Origin: Straminergon stramineum
Lineage: Eukaryota > Streptophyta > Bryopsida > Hypnales > Calliergonaceae
DNA: 64,000 nucleotides
Direction: 5' to 3'
NCBI GenBank assembly: GCA_963920665.1
Contig: OY987272.1
Coordinates: 11,537,001 to 11,601,000, forward strand
The notes beneath the pieces are model-generated. The model did no database searches, had not been told where the DNA came from, and was given only the letters and a program-made list of their open reading frames with translations. Both the position numbers and the translations under genes were made by a program. Below are positions 35,331 through 48,082 of this stretch, piece by piece; within the stretch, counting starts at the first letter, position 1, and each line of letters starts with the position of its first letter.

Positions 35331-38300
35331 ATGCCAGAAGTACGGGGCATTGATTTGAATGGTGACACTTTGAGCACAGAGGTTAAAGAGGCGCAGTCTC
35401 CTCTCAAATCTGAAAACTCGCAACCCAAGAGAAGGTCTCCTTTACGGCCATGCAAGTTGGAGAATGTAGACGACGGCATCGATACAAGTAGTCAGCCTCG
35501 ACAGGGGATGACAGGAGGGCCGAGCACAAATGGTTCTGATACCAAATCAAAGACGAAAAGCAATTCAGAAAAATTCTTGGAGGCCTCGGAATCCCGTTTC
35601 AGAAGCCGCTGTGAGGTAAGATCCTTTCTGGTAACGAAGCTGACGTCTTCTCTGTCTATATGAGCTATGCGACCAAATTATTAAGTGCATGCGCAGCCTC
35701 AGAATAGCTTTCGATGTGTGTATTATAAGTTGTACTTATATTATTTGAAAGGGCTGTGGAATTGTGGTTGCGTCTGTGATCCATATTCATAGAGGTCTCA
35801 AATAGGGACTACGAGAACTGAGGAAGTTTCTTAAGGAATTCACTTCGCTTTACCCAAGGAATGTGCGGAAAATGTTTGATAAATGGATGGTTTTGTTTAT
35901 TCGCGATCGTCTTTATTAATATGTGAGGGGTGGGTACTTGCAGGATGGTCTGAAATTGGACGATGAAACAACACAACAGTCACTACGGTTGTTCAGAGCA
36001 AGCAAAAGCCTCTTGAAGGCTAATATTGGCACTATTGGGACAGGAACAGTAAGTTTGCAACTTATTGAACTTGGTTCCTACTTTTTATCTAATGGTCTTG
36101 GGATCCTTAAAATCGTTAAGATACATTGCCTGGCCTCATTTGCAGTTCTTTTTATTATTGGTCGACTACGCCGAACCCTCATTTGTTTTATGTGAGATGG
36201 ATTGTTAAGTTTGACGCTGGAGATCTTCTATGTGCATTTCCAGCCGGAGGAGACAGAGCGTCTATGGAGTGCTTGTGTTCTCTATGTTGTGAGGAGATTG
36301 AGTGCTGGAGTGTCCGTAGGAGGGGATAGACATGAAAACGGAGTAGCTGGCTTTACTTTTTCTCAACTTTTGCGTGAGACGAAATTGAGGTAAGAATTAT
36401 CTTCCTTGCTATGAGCAGTCAGACTTGTATACAGTATTGATATTTTATTTTACCATATATGTTTATAAACTCTGATTTTTCTGAATTTCAAGATCGTTCT
36501 CTCAACTGTCTGGTGCATCTTTTGGGTTTTTTCTTGGACTCATATTGAAAGTTATCAAATAATTGACCTAGAAAATTCACTATAAGGGCTATGTATTGGT
36601 GGTTGCAGTGTGGTTGAATTTTTCAAGGAACTTCCTCAGTTCCTTGCAAAGGCTGGCTCGACGCTGAAGTCTCTTTATGGAGAAGACTGGGAGAAACGAC
36701 TTCAGGTAACAAGTCTATAAGGATTTTATCCACCTTTTCTCGTGTAGCTTCAGTAGGGCACCGGAGGTTGCGCTGGTGCAAACACACGTTTTCACGTTAT
36801 CACGTTGTCACATTATTCACGTTATCTCGTTTTGGTCGTGTAAACAGGTGAAAGAAGTTCAAGCCAATTTTGTCCACCTGATGGTCCTCTACAAGTAAGT
36901 TGCACACTTTGGCGTGTGTCACTTTGCCAATATTGACATTCAAGTCATAGAGCTCTAATAGCTAGAGCTGGTCGAGATCTGATGTTTCAGATGGACGCCT
37001 GGGATCTACCATTCTTATTAAATTTGACCATTCTAGGCGATCTTACGATAATTGAGGAATACTTGAGAGTTGATAATTGTTAATTCGGCAGGATGTGTTT
37101 TCTGGATATACCTAAGAAATTCTCCCTTCTTTTTTCCCACCCAACAATTGTTTTATTCATCCAATCTGATGCTGTGTAACACTTGTATTATGTGTGCAGT
37201 TATTACAGAAGAATATATCAACACCTTTTCATTTTCCCTGATTCCCAGACTGGAAGTGCCAATGGATCCGGTTTAGGAGGCAATGGGGATGCTCCTCCGG
37301 TCCACATGCGTTTTGGCTGGATGCTGTTTCTAGCGTTGCGGATGCACGTGCTCAACCACTTCACTGACCTCGTCACTTGCACCAACGGGCTCTTGGCTGT
37401 TATTGTACGGAACCTTTGATACGTTGCACAACTAAAACATCAATATTTACCATACTCACCATACTTACCCTTCACTAAATATATTAATGCCGATCATCAC
37501 ATATCTGCGAACAATTGCTTCAATTTTCAACCAAATATTTGCTATTTCTCCTGCATGGTCCTCATGCAAAGTTGCAGATCTACTTCCTGACTTTTTGTTC
37601 TGTTCTGTTACTGTTTATCCTTCCTATCTGATGACGGATCTTTATTCACCCGTCGCCGTTGCAGATAGTCTTGATCATACACACACCCCTCACCTGGAGA
37701 AGGTTTTCTTTCGACGATAAATTGAAGTTTGGTACGGTGCCTAACTTTTCTACTGGTTGTCAAAGTAATTTTTCGCTGCTGTGTAAGGATGTGCTCAGTA
37801 TATTGGTCCAGGTCACTTCTATATGACGATTCATAAGTGTCCATGAAACAGCCAAAAGGAGTCCGGAAGGGGTGAATCTGGTTGGATCACTCTGCTATAT
37901 GTACAATGCCTCAGAGGAGGATGTTTCTGGCATGGTTCTGAAACTCAATAAAATGATCGAAGATCTCATGAAAACCCCCCCGTCTGATATCAGTTCTGGT
38001 AACTTCCCTCAAATTTCCGAGATCATTCTAGGTGCGTATGATTCTCTCTTTTATTCGTATGCTTCGATCTGCAATATTTCTTCGTACTTCTTTCGAGTGC
38101 CGGTTGGACGTGCCAACGTGGAGCACATACACGCCAAGGGTTCTACAAATTTATGACTATTCAGACTTTTGCAGATGGCATAGCGTACTTTGAGGGTTTA
38201 ATGAAGGATGAGCAAATATCTTCAAATCTTCTCATTTTGGAGAAAGACTATAACGAATGGTACTGTACTCGAGGAGAATTGGACGAGCGAATGTTCATTA

Positions 38301-41300
38301 ATGGTGAAGATAGTTTAATAGGAGCTGTCTCGAGTGGTAGTGCGCCAAGTGTTTCTGGAGTGAAGGTATTTTCTCTATCCCAAGTCAATGACGCAAGATT
38401 CAGATAAATTCTTTCATGTGTAATTTTCTCATTAATTTATTCCTATGGAATGAAATCTATGTGACCTTTGTCTCACAGTCAGAAGTATAGTAGATTGAGA
38501 TACCTAATTGCCTGCTAGGAGATGAAATTGCTTAATTTTGACTTGTTATTTCAATACCTTCTTCTCAGTCTCTGATTCATCTATTTTATTCTATTCTATT
38601 CGGGTTTAAACTTTGTCACTATCTACATTACTGTCTCAGTATGTTACTGTAGGTATGATGTTGCTTTTGGTAAAAAGATTCACGATCGTATATTTTTGGC
38701 AGAGAAAGCACGATTCCATAACTTCACCAGGACAGGGCCCTGCAGTGTCCTCAGGTGCATCCCCTTCGTCACCATGCAACTCACCGTGCTCATCACCTGC
38801 GAATATGGAGAGTCAACCTAGCAGTCAGCCGGCTACTAACAGCTGTAAACCCCCTCCTACGCCTATTAGCATCACAATGACGACTGCCAAATGGCTCCGC
38901 ACAGTCATTGCACCTCTGTCAACAGAACCTTCACCTGGATTACTGCGGTACTTCCAATCCTGTGATCGTAACGTTGCATCCGATGTGAAGAATAGGGCGG
39001 ATGTAATACTCGGGGCTATTTTTCAGGCCAGGAATTGGCGAGGAGCTAGGGAGACAGGGACTATGGACAAATTATGGGCTGATCAGCGCAGATTAGAATC
39101 CTTGAAGCTGTATTATAAAGTCCTTGGAGCCATTTGTAAGGCTGAATCTCATCGATTACGCACCAACCACCTTGTTTTTCTCCCTAACGAGCGGTTCCAT
39201 CGCTGCATGCTTGCATGCTCAGCGGAGTTGGTTCTTGCTACTCACAAAACTGTGACCATGACCTTTCCTGCGGTGTTGGAGCCAGCAGGGATAACTGCTT
39301 TTGATTTAAGTAAAGTTATTGAAAGCTTTGTTCGTCATGAGGAGACTCTCCCGCGTGAGCTGAAACGGCATTTAAATTCCATAGAAGAAAGACTTTTGGA
39401 AAGCATGACCTGGGAGAAGGGCTCTTCTATGTACGACTCTCTAATAATTGCAAAACCAAATCTTGCGTCGGAAATTAATAGGTTGAACATGATGGCAGAT
39501 CCCATGCCATCTCTAGATACCCTTAAGTTACAGTATCATTCTCCACCAGCTTCAGTGGATGTTCCTGTTGGAGGTCCCAAAGCGGATGACCCAGCCGGTG
39601 AGGACCTTTGTTTTCTGGGGCGTATTGTTATTCTCTTTCATTACCTGTCGTAAATTTTTGATAGTTTTCTCGTTCTGATCCCCTTCACGTCTCTGGCCTT
39701 CAGGGGAAGTGGGAGGGGCTGCACTCTCACCACCTCAGCATGGATCAATCATACCTGTGACAACGAATGGAAGTGCAACAGCTGCTAGTGCGGAGCAAGC
39801 TGGGAATGCTAGTTTCATGTCACCAGTGAGAGGCCCTTCCGCATTTTCTGCATTTAGTTCTCCTCAGAAGAGTCGTCTGATGCCACCGCTGTTATCTGCC
39901 TTTGCAAGGTATGTGTCTTCGTCTGGATCATCTTCAGTCTGTAATTTTCTTTCATTCCACTTCTCTCTCTGCGATTTCATTTTGAAGAAACTTCATTCGG
40001 TATTTTTTATTCAACATTTTACTGATGAGTGCATATTTGGACCAAAACGTCGTTTTGCATATCTTAAAGATTTCTAATGAATTATATGGAGTTTCTAGGA
40101 AGGAAAAATTTAGTATTACAGTGGAAAGAAGAAAGTTTGCTCTACATTACTGGACGTTTTAGATGTCCTTCGAAAGTTTCTATTATTATATATCAAGGTT
40201 TTAAGGAAGCTTTTCATTTTTAGTTTAGGCACCGAGGGGTGAAGTTTATGGGTTTTAACATCATGTTTACTATTTACGTTCCTGATTAGCTTGTAATTAA
40301 GGTCTACGCCACTTTGTGGTTCAATCTATCACTTAGAATGCCTCTTTGTCTGCAGTCCGCAGAGGCCAAACCCTCACGCTGGAGGCGAAACTTTTGCAGA
40401 TACTTCCATCAAGGTTTTTTTTCAGAAGGTATTCATGTCGATCCGGGTGTTCTTCCTGCAAATCCCCTTTTCTAGTTCTAGTTGATATCGGTTCAGTTGT
40501 CCAACTGTTGGAAGCCATGCTCAGTTCAGGACAGCTTTTGTTCTTACCGCCAGTGAGCATGCGTGAAACGCATTGTGATACAACTCTAGATATGTTGTAG
40601 ATTTTTGGGAAGTAATGCATTGGAACCATTTTCACGAAGGTAACTGCATCCTGGTGTACAGGAAAGAAATCACCACCTGAGAACTAGTCTGTCAATGACA
40701 TTTAGTGGTGATGAGCATGTTGGGTTAGGCTCACTGATTTTCGTCCTTGCCCTAAGATGTTCGTCTTTGTTCCTCCCAGTATTGGTGGCCCTTGTTAGCA
40801 TTGTGGTTAGGATTTATACCGTTCCTGAAAGGAATGGCATCATTTGATAGAATGTCGTCCTAACAATTATTAATGAGTGATTTTTTGTGAACAAGAACAA
40901 GTCCCTCACCATATTCTTGTATTATATGACCAGGTGTCGAAGCTGGCTGCTGTTCGGATACAGTTCTTGTGTGGCCGTCTACAACAGTCTCAACAGGTTG
41001 CTGATCATGTGCTCCACGCCTTGAATCATGCTCTGAACCATGAAACAAGTCTTTTTTTCAACCGGCATATCGACCAAGTCATTCTCTGCTGTCTCTACGG
41101 CATCTGCAAGGTACTTCAATTTGTTGCCAGTGTTTCTTTTTTTCTTAGCGAGATCCGCTCGCTGGATACTTGCAATTTTGTTCTGTCGTGTCTATTTAGA
41201 GACCAAGTAATTGCTTGCCTAAATGTCATGAAAATCTAGTATGCATTGACACTGATAAGAACTGTTGTATTGTTGAACTTCCAGGTCAGCAAAGCTAATG

Positions 41301-43036
41301 TTGCTTTCCGAGATATCATTTACCATTACAGGAAACAACCACAGTGCAAGCCTTATGTGTTCCGCAACGTCCTCCTGGATGCAGCCGTTAACAAAAATGT
41401 TGGGGTAAGCATTTGAGATCCGTATGTCGTGAACCTGATGGTTATTCTGCTACTTTGGTTGTAAAGGGTTGCTTGTGTGTGTTTGTGGAGGTTACGAGCT
41501 ACCAATTATGCTACTGTCATGCTGATTGTGCGTAGCAATATTCCGCAGAAAGTAGGACAAGCAAGGACAGGGGATATTATCAAGTTTTATAATGAAGTCT
41601 TTGTTCCTTCAACGAAGTCCTTCTTGCTGCACTTGGGTTCAAACGCTGGCCTTTCGGTTCCCAAAAATATTGCTGTTCCTGAAGAGAGAAACCTGCTTGA
41701 AGGTGTGATGCTAATCTCTGTTAATTGTTTCACTTCATAGTTCGTTTGCAAATTGTGAATAGTTTGTTCATTTTCTGTTTTCTGAATTGGTTATTACGTC
41801 TCGAATCGAAGAAACCTGCAAATGTCTCCTATATTGTGTTTTCCTCGTCTTGTATTACAATTTCTTCCCCCCCTCACGGATTGCAAGGTGAGATTTAAGT
41901 TCATGGAGTCACCTAATGTTTTGCCACCTTAGAGGCAATACGGGAGTTCTTTTCGACTTTGTCCGTGGCCTGATGCATGAGTACGACCAGTCTCTCAAAC
42001 CATTCCTCTGCTTCTTGCAAAGTGAATACCCTTTAGTGATGTTACTATCCTCATCACAAGAACCTTATCTGACATTCTAGGGTTTTAAGTGCAGGGCTCT
42101 CTTGAGACCTGAATTTTACCTGGAAGACCTGGTCTGAAGCCTGTTGAGTGATCCTTTATCCCATTAAACCAACTGCAACAAGCCCAGTCTGCAGTAGTCA
42201 AGGTAGGTGTGGCAGGTTTGACGAAGCATAACTTCGTCTGTATTGCAGCCTGGCTCGCTAGTGTGATTCAGTTACAAATATGTGACTCTCAATTTGGCAA
42301 GTCTCTCTCAAGTCATGCGGCCAGAATCTTTTTGTCAATGAATGTGGCATTTGGAAATTTTGTGGCGTGCAGCACAGGCGCCTGCTTCACCTAGTCCGTC
42401 TACCTTCCCTGCTCTTCCTGATATGTCTCCGAAGAAGGTGTCTGCAAAACATAATGTTTATGTTTCTCCACTTCCATCGAATAAGGTACTTACCTGTATT
42501 CCAGTCCAATTGATATAACGTGACTGAAGAACAGAGTCCTTGCAATTCCTAGTAGCCGTTTCCTAGGTGATGGGTTTGTGCGGGATTGCAACTCGTTTCT
42601 GATTCGTCTTTATGCTCGCAGGTCGATTCAATCATGTCTCCACACACTCGGAGTCTTTATGCTTGTGTTGGAGAAAGTACCCAAGCTTACCAAAGCCCAT
42701 CGAAAGATCTGACAGATATTAATAATCGGTTGAACAACAGGTGTGTTGAACTTCACAGTTCTGTGTGGCAAACATATGTAGAATGTTTCTCCCTCCATGT
42801 TTGCCGTGGTACTGTATTGTTCTCACTTACATGAATTTCACTTACATGTTTTATGGTTAATTAGGCGGTTGGGGAGGTTAGATTTTGGAGCAGCAGTCGT
42901 GGTGAGTGATTCATTGGTTGCCAACACCTTGAGCATTCTCAATGGGAATGGGAACTCGCACTCAATAAGGCCGAAAGCAGATTCCACTATACCCAGATCA
43001 TGGTCTCCATCAAAGCGATCGCGGTCTGATAGATAA
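35331..43036 (+). CDS. RBR: Retinoblastoma-related protein (RBR), 18 coding exons, 1116 aa
   Basis: Pocket protein that binds E2F/DP and represses S-phase genes. Exons: 35331-35615, 35944-36048, 36244-36389, 36609-36705, 36848-36894, 37200-37404, 37665-37731, 37852-38031, 38175-38365, 38703-39597, 39704-39908, 40356-40428, 40934-41110, 41285-41404, 41549-41702, 42373-42485, 42622-42740, 42865-43036. All introns are GT-AG, all junctions stay in phase, and the total is 3351 nt including TAA. Residues about 131-320 are the N-terminal cyclin-like domain ([40 protein letters not shown]). Pocket A is about 494-700 ([23 protein letters not shown]). Pocket B is about 808-960 ([36 protein letters not shown]). 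The plant C-terminal region has [20 protein letters not shown] and [18 protein letters not shown]. More than a dozen SP/TP sites suit cyclin-dependent kinase control. The length is slightly above that typical of plant RBRs (about 1000 aa). The start is the first ATG of the open frame after the uORFs. Confidence 0.96.
36900..37040. mobile_element. Possible decayed GTCAATTT-family MITE in RBR intron 5
   Basis: CACTTTGCCAATATTGACATT and, at the other end, ATTAAATTTGACCATTCTAG resemble the MITE ends at 4.5-8.6 kb. The interior GAGCTCTAATAGCTAG resembles GAGCTCTAGAAACTAG at about 8198. It is the only repeat-like segment I see inside the gene. Confidence 0.35.
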
Positions 43037-43800
43037 CCCACATTGATCCTATCCTCACCTATGGTTGGTCTTGGTCCATCATACTTTGTATCTTTACGAT
43101 TCATGTGAACGTTCTCACGACGAGATGTAGGTGTACAGCTATTACTTGATAATCGTCAGGCTAGGTTAATTCTACAACTGTTCTATTTGTAGGTAGCACC
43201 ATTTGACAGGTTTCCAGCAACGCTTGGAAGTCCCTTTTTTCTAACCTCAACTTGTGCCATATTTACTTATACAGTCTTGACAGTCCTGAGGTACTCCCAC
43301 TAACCTGGGATAATCTTGTCTATACCACGGGTAATAAGCCTCGATCATTCACCCTGAAATACAAATTCAATCATTTGAACAATGCTTGCTATCCTTCCAT
43401 TGCTGGTTTTGTTCTGGCTCCCCATGTCGCTAGTTTAATGGTGATTTTTTCCGTCCCCTTCTGCTTTGTAAGTAATTTTTTCCGTACTGGATATTCTGAG
43501 GATTTAAACCTAGTTTTTCATAAAATGTTTCAGGAGTTTGGTGGATTGGTACTTCAGTACTCCAGCCATACGTTTCCACTACATATAAAGTAATACCGAA
43601 AAACAAGGGTAATACTTCACTCCACATTCCTCGGGCCATACTCTCAAACCCCTCGCATCAATTATTCTAGGTTTTGTGTGGATTCTGTGTCGACCATGTC
43701 CTGAGTGGGATAGGCTCTTAGTTGGGACTTGGGGGGCATATGTTCGTAGTGTTATGGACATTGATTTGACCAATTACAAATGGAAAGTGGTTTTGATTTT
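43037..43800. other. RBR 3' flank
   Basis: Moderate-GC DNA following the RBR stop codon, probably 3' UTR and flank. A possible acceptor (TTTGTAG at about 43193) could mark a 3'-UTR intron. The frame at 43252-43593 has no recognisable domain, and no polyadenylation site can be fixed. Confidence 0.4.
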
Positions 43801-44815
43801 GAATGAGAAGTTTAACATAACATTGTATGACTCCTAATTAATTTCTTGAAAGAAAGTACAGTGCTTGGCAACTCTCAGTTGTCGACCCCATTCTGCCATT
43901 CAAAACAATTTTGAATAATATATAATATGATTGACATTTTTTGTCTTGTATAATCAATATTCAATTCTTATTCAATTCCGATGAAGCATACCAAATTTGG
44001 GTTTCAAAAAAGTAAAACTCCATTTTTGGTGAATTCTTTCATTTAAAATTCATTGATCATTTTACATGATAATTTTTTGAAAATCATTGGTGATGAATTT
44101 TTTTAATTTGATTGTGGTGATATGTAGGAAACATCCACTTGCACATCTTTCCTTCAATAAACATCATCAAAAAGTTTTAGAATTTCTTCACAAAGGTTTC
44201 AAAAATTGAGGTAACAATGTTCAAATTTGAAAAATAGATAATTCTTTATTGTAATTTGATTTTACTATTTGACCTTTGCATTGTTTCTAATTTTATACAT
44301 TTGACCATGAAGGTGTAGTTGCTTTGCCCATAATCTATTTACAATGAAGAAATATCTATTTTTCAAAATTTGGACATTGTCACCCTAAGTTTTCAAATCA
44401 TTGTAAGGAGATTCTAAAACTTTTTGGAAATGATTATTGAAGGAAAGATGTCCCTATAGATGTTTCTAATGTATTGCCACAATTGAATTTTAAAAATTCA
44501 GCATCAATGTTTTTCAATGAATTATTGTGTAAAATCATTAAAATTTAATTAAACAATTCACCAAAAATGAAGTTTTGGTTTTTTGAAAACCCAAATTTGG
44601 TATGCTTGATTTGAATTGTGTAAGAATTGAATGGTAATTATAGAAGACCACAAATGTTAATAATAAGATACATTCTACAATTTTCTTTTGAATGGTAGAA
44701 TGGGGTGGACGATTGTGAGTTGCCGAGTACTATACAATATTGGAGGTGGACAATAGGTCCGGCAAAACATGGGAGAATAATTATTAACTCATAAATGATG
44801 CAACACATGTTTTTG
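43800..44815. repeat. Imperfect long inverted repeat, AT-rich
   Basis: Two halves are complementary over several hundred bases. CAAATTTGGGTTTCAAAAAAG (about 43991) pairs with TTTTTTGAAAACCCAAATTTGG (about 44579). CATCTTTCCTTCAATAA (44145) pairs with TTATTGAAGGAAAGATG (44434). AAAAATAGATAATTCTTTATTG (44231) pairs with CAATGAAGAAATATCTATTTTT (44341). The outer parts ATTCTGCCATTC (43889) and GAATGGTAGAAT (44690) also match. It looks like a foldback element of about 0.85 kb. Confidence 0.75.
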
Positions 44816-45016
44816 GCCCGATGAATGAAAAGGAGTTCTCTTGTATAGGACAAAAGTGCAACTATTCATCTTCAAAATTAGGGGCAGAAAAGAGAGATGT
44901 TCTATAGTAGTTTAATTCCAAATGAGTATTTTTTTATTTTTTTAAAGTAGATAATGTCACATAGTTCCAAAAGGGATGATTTCCACAGTCACCAACCTGT
45001 TGTGTTGTTTAAGGGT
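44815..45016 (-). mobile_element. TTAA MITE-1, 5'-truncated reverse copy
   Basis: Carries the MITE-1 core (AGGACAAAAGTGCAACTATTC, GATTTCCACAGTCACCAACC) and the end GTTTAAGGG followed by TTCA instead of TTAA. The opposite end is not recognisable. Confidence 0.65.
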
Positions 45017-45243
45017 TCAAAGTGGGAGAATGCAATCTAATATACATTTTCAAATTTATAATGATTTTGGTTATCAAAAAATTAGTTTATATTAAATTCA
45101 GCTTTTGACCTTGAAGATGTATCCCTCACATGGCTTCACAAGCCACCTAATGTTCTTAGTAGGGAGAAAAGGCAAGCTCTTTATGTTGGTGGGGTGGTAA
45201 GAGGAACAACCACCTTGTGAATTAATGTAAATTAGGATTTTGT

Positions 45244-45580
45244 AAGAGCTCAACCACTAATAGTCAAGTCAATTGTATTCAAAGCAATATTTTAGACCTC
45301 AATTAGGCATAGTAAATTAGCCTTTTTCAATAAACTTTAAACTAAATAAATGTAGAAAACATCCCTTCCATCCCTTCTTTGAACTTTGTTCATAACTTTT
45401 GATTGGAGGCTCAAAATCCTAAACAGATTTTTTGAGCTGAAATTCAACTTGATTTATCACATTTTCTTAGTTTGAAGTTTTTTGAAAAAAATGATTTTAC
45501 TATGCTTAAATGAGGTATGATGTTCTACTTTGAATACAATTACTACATTTTTACTATGAGTGGTCAAGCTTTCACCTTCA
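45244..45580. mobile_element. Foldback repeat, copy 1
   Basis: The left arm (GAGCTCAACCACTAATAGTCA, then TTGTATTCAAAG, CCTCAATTAGGCATAGTAAA) is complementary to the right arm (TTTTACTATGCTTAAATGAGG, CTTTGAATACAA, ATGAGTGGTCAAGC). The same arrangement recurs at 61861-62296. The duplicated segment beginning at 56801 starts exactly at this element's right arm. Confidence 0.65.
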
Positions 45581-45929
45581 AATTATCCCATATCCTTTAA
45601 GGCTTGATGAAGGACAATGGGTTTGATTATAAGAAAGAATTCTCCACCTTTGGTTTTCACTAAATGCCAATGAAGCACCTCCACTATTTTGCCATTATGA
45701 ATTCCCATGATGATAGATGGTGAAATGATGAATTGATATTTGACTTGAAATTTTCAACATTATTTGGCTTTAATTTCTTGTGATATTTGCTACAGGAGTC
45801 ATTAATTTTCAAAGAAATTCAACTTTTAAAAAAAATATTCTTTTTTGTGAGATTTGCTAGTCATCTATGATAGTATCTTTTCCTGAATTCTCTAGAGTTT
45901 ATTTGTATTTTCCAAGAATATGCTACGTT

Positions 45930-46190
45930 GTATTTGCAACTTCATGTAAAACCAATATATGTTATAATGTTGTTTCATTGTAGAAGTGTTCTTTTCAAAA
46001 TTGCTAAAGAAATCCCTATATACTTGGAACTTCCTATAGAACTAGTATATATTATAATTTTGTTTAATTGTAGAAGTCTTCTTTTCAAGGATGCAAAAGG
46101 AATCCCTAATATTTGCAACTTCCTACAAAACCAATATACATTATAATTTTGTTTAATTGTAGAAATTCTCTTTTTCAAGGATGCAAAAGG
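45930..46190. repeat. Tandem repeat, about 80-bp unit x3
   Basis: Within copy A the unit beginning near TTGCAACTTC and running through ACCAATATATGTTATAAT, GTTTAATTGTAGAAGT and CTTTTCAAGGATGC is present three times, with small changes. The same array is in copy B at about 57170-57430. The frames there on both strands are products of this repeat. Confidence 0.8.
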
Positions 46191-46825
46191 AATTCCTACT
46201 ACGATGATAAATAACGTTATGAACTAAGTAGATCAACTACTTAATTCAACTATTCAAGTAAACCAAAGATAAAAATTTTTGAAAATAAAATACAAAGAAG
46301 AACTTCAAAGAATTATTTTATGTACCAAAAAAATTTGACTTGTAGAAGGATGTGGACCCTTCACCAATGTAGTTAGCCAAAATTATCAAATTCTAGATGA
46401 ATGGGTTCATTCTTTGTTTCTATACCTATTCCTCTAAAAATCATTCATTGAACATTTTTGTTCTCCACAACATTTTAGGGTTGAGCCTTAGTAGGAGAGT
46501 TACCTTAGTTATTTCTTAGGATTTTAGACCTTGTTAGTCTATTTGATTTTGTTAATTGTTTACAACTTTTTAACCTTATTCAAGTGTCCTAAAAATACAT
46601 TCAAAGATATATTGAAATCCTTTTTCAATCTTCCACAAGATACAATAGAAATGAAAATATTTTGGTATCATGTTCAAATGTTTATTTGCAAGCTTTCAAG
46701 ATAAGTTCATTGTCCATATCATGCATCACTTTGTTGAGTGAAGCAATGTATTTCATATTCTTAGAAACTCAATTTGAAGAATTTTATTTTATGTATTGTA
46801 TTGAATTATCAAGTACTTGATTTAG

Positions 46826-47374
46826 CCCCTAAAGGACCAATGTCATTTTTTTGTGAAAAAACACTCAAATCTGTCATTTTTGTTGAGTTCACCCAAGAAA
46901 ATAATTTTTTTAGAATCTAACTATAGGATCTTGTACTTCACTTGTGTGAAACCAAGTGGTAAAAATTTCATGAAGTTTGACCCTATAGATTGGAAAATAT
47001 TAACATTCAAAGTTAACTTTTCAAGAAGATGCTCATATTGCCTGAAAAACAAGATTGTTCATAACTTTCACATTACTAATACAAATGGAATGATTCAAAG
47101 CTTCACATGTAGAAAAAAATATAATCTATAAGGGAAAAAAATTAATTTAAAGTTTTTGTGGATTTATTTTTCTACCCGGTGATGTGAAAATTATGGTTGA
47201 GATGGCATAACTTTTCCTCCCAGGCACCGATTGAAAGAAAAATTATATTCCCACGAAGCTAATTAGTTTTTCTATCTTATAAAAAAGTTTTAGAAAGTTT
47301 AACTAAAAATTGAGGTCATAGGAACTTGCCCAAAATCCATCTTGTCCCTCAAGGGGACAATGGTCCTTTAGGGG
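46826..47374. mobile_element. TTAA-class element, present only in copy A (TSD TTAG)
   Basis: 549 bp, ends CCCCTAAAGGACCAATG and the complement of CCCCTAAAGGACCATTG. Flanked by TTAG at 46822-46825 and 47375-47378. The corresponding site in copy B (about 58064-58070) reads GATTTAGTGAAG, with a single TTAG and no insertion, which directly defines the element ends and duplication. Confidence 0.93.
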
Positions 47375-48082
47375 TTAGTGAAGAATTGATTTCAAGTACA
47401 AGACTCCCTTATAGTCTCTAGTCTTCAATCTCTATAGAATATTGTTTATTAATTAGCATAGGGTCTCCAATTCACTATTGAAGACCCAAGAATACATGAA
47501 TATATACCTTTGTGTGACCCAAAGAAGTTAAAATGTCTTAAGCTTGGAGAGAACATACTTTTTCAAATACTTAATTGGGCTTTCAATTTAAACCCAAAAA
47601 GGCCAAGAAATTTTTTTCATCAAAATTACTCAAAACTGCCATTTCTATTGCAAAGTACAAAAAACCTTGAAACTTGTTTTTTTTGCATATCTATCCATAG
47701 GATCTTATACTTGATTAGTTCAAATATGTGTGGAAGAAATTCTAGAAATTTTGGCCATGTAGATTAGAAGATATTTGTATTTAAAGTGAATAAAATGGGA
47801 TTATTTTGCACCTTGTTGAACTAGATTATAAGACTTTGAACCTTTTGAACTCCAAATTTCTACACTACACATGTTGATTTTGTAATTCTTTATATTGGAA
47901 AATTGAATTGAGAGTTCACTAAAAGAGCTTCAAAAATCACATATTGAATTTTCATTCTTTAAAATATAGCTATGTAAAAGTCAATACAAGATAGAACAAA
48001 AATCTAAATTATTCATAGCTTTGAAATGGAATTGAAACACACTAATCCCAATAGTAAGACTATTATACTGAGTAAATTAAAC

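Noticed and set aside
37824..37851. Extending RBR exon 8 upstream to include the TGA at 37824
   Set aside because: An AACAG acceptor at 37851 restores phase with exon 7 and avoids the stop, so the gene is not a pseudogene.
38613..38702. Using the ORF start at 38613 for the pocket-A exon
   Set aside because: The stretch before 38703 is intron; a clear TTTGGCAG acceptor and in-phase join to the VSGVK-encoding exon fix the boundary.
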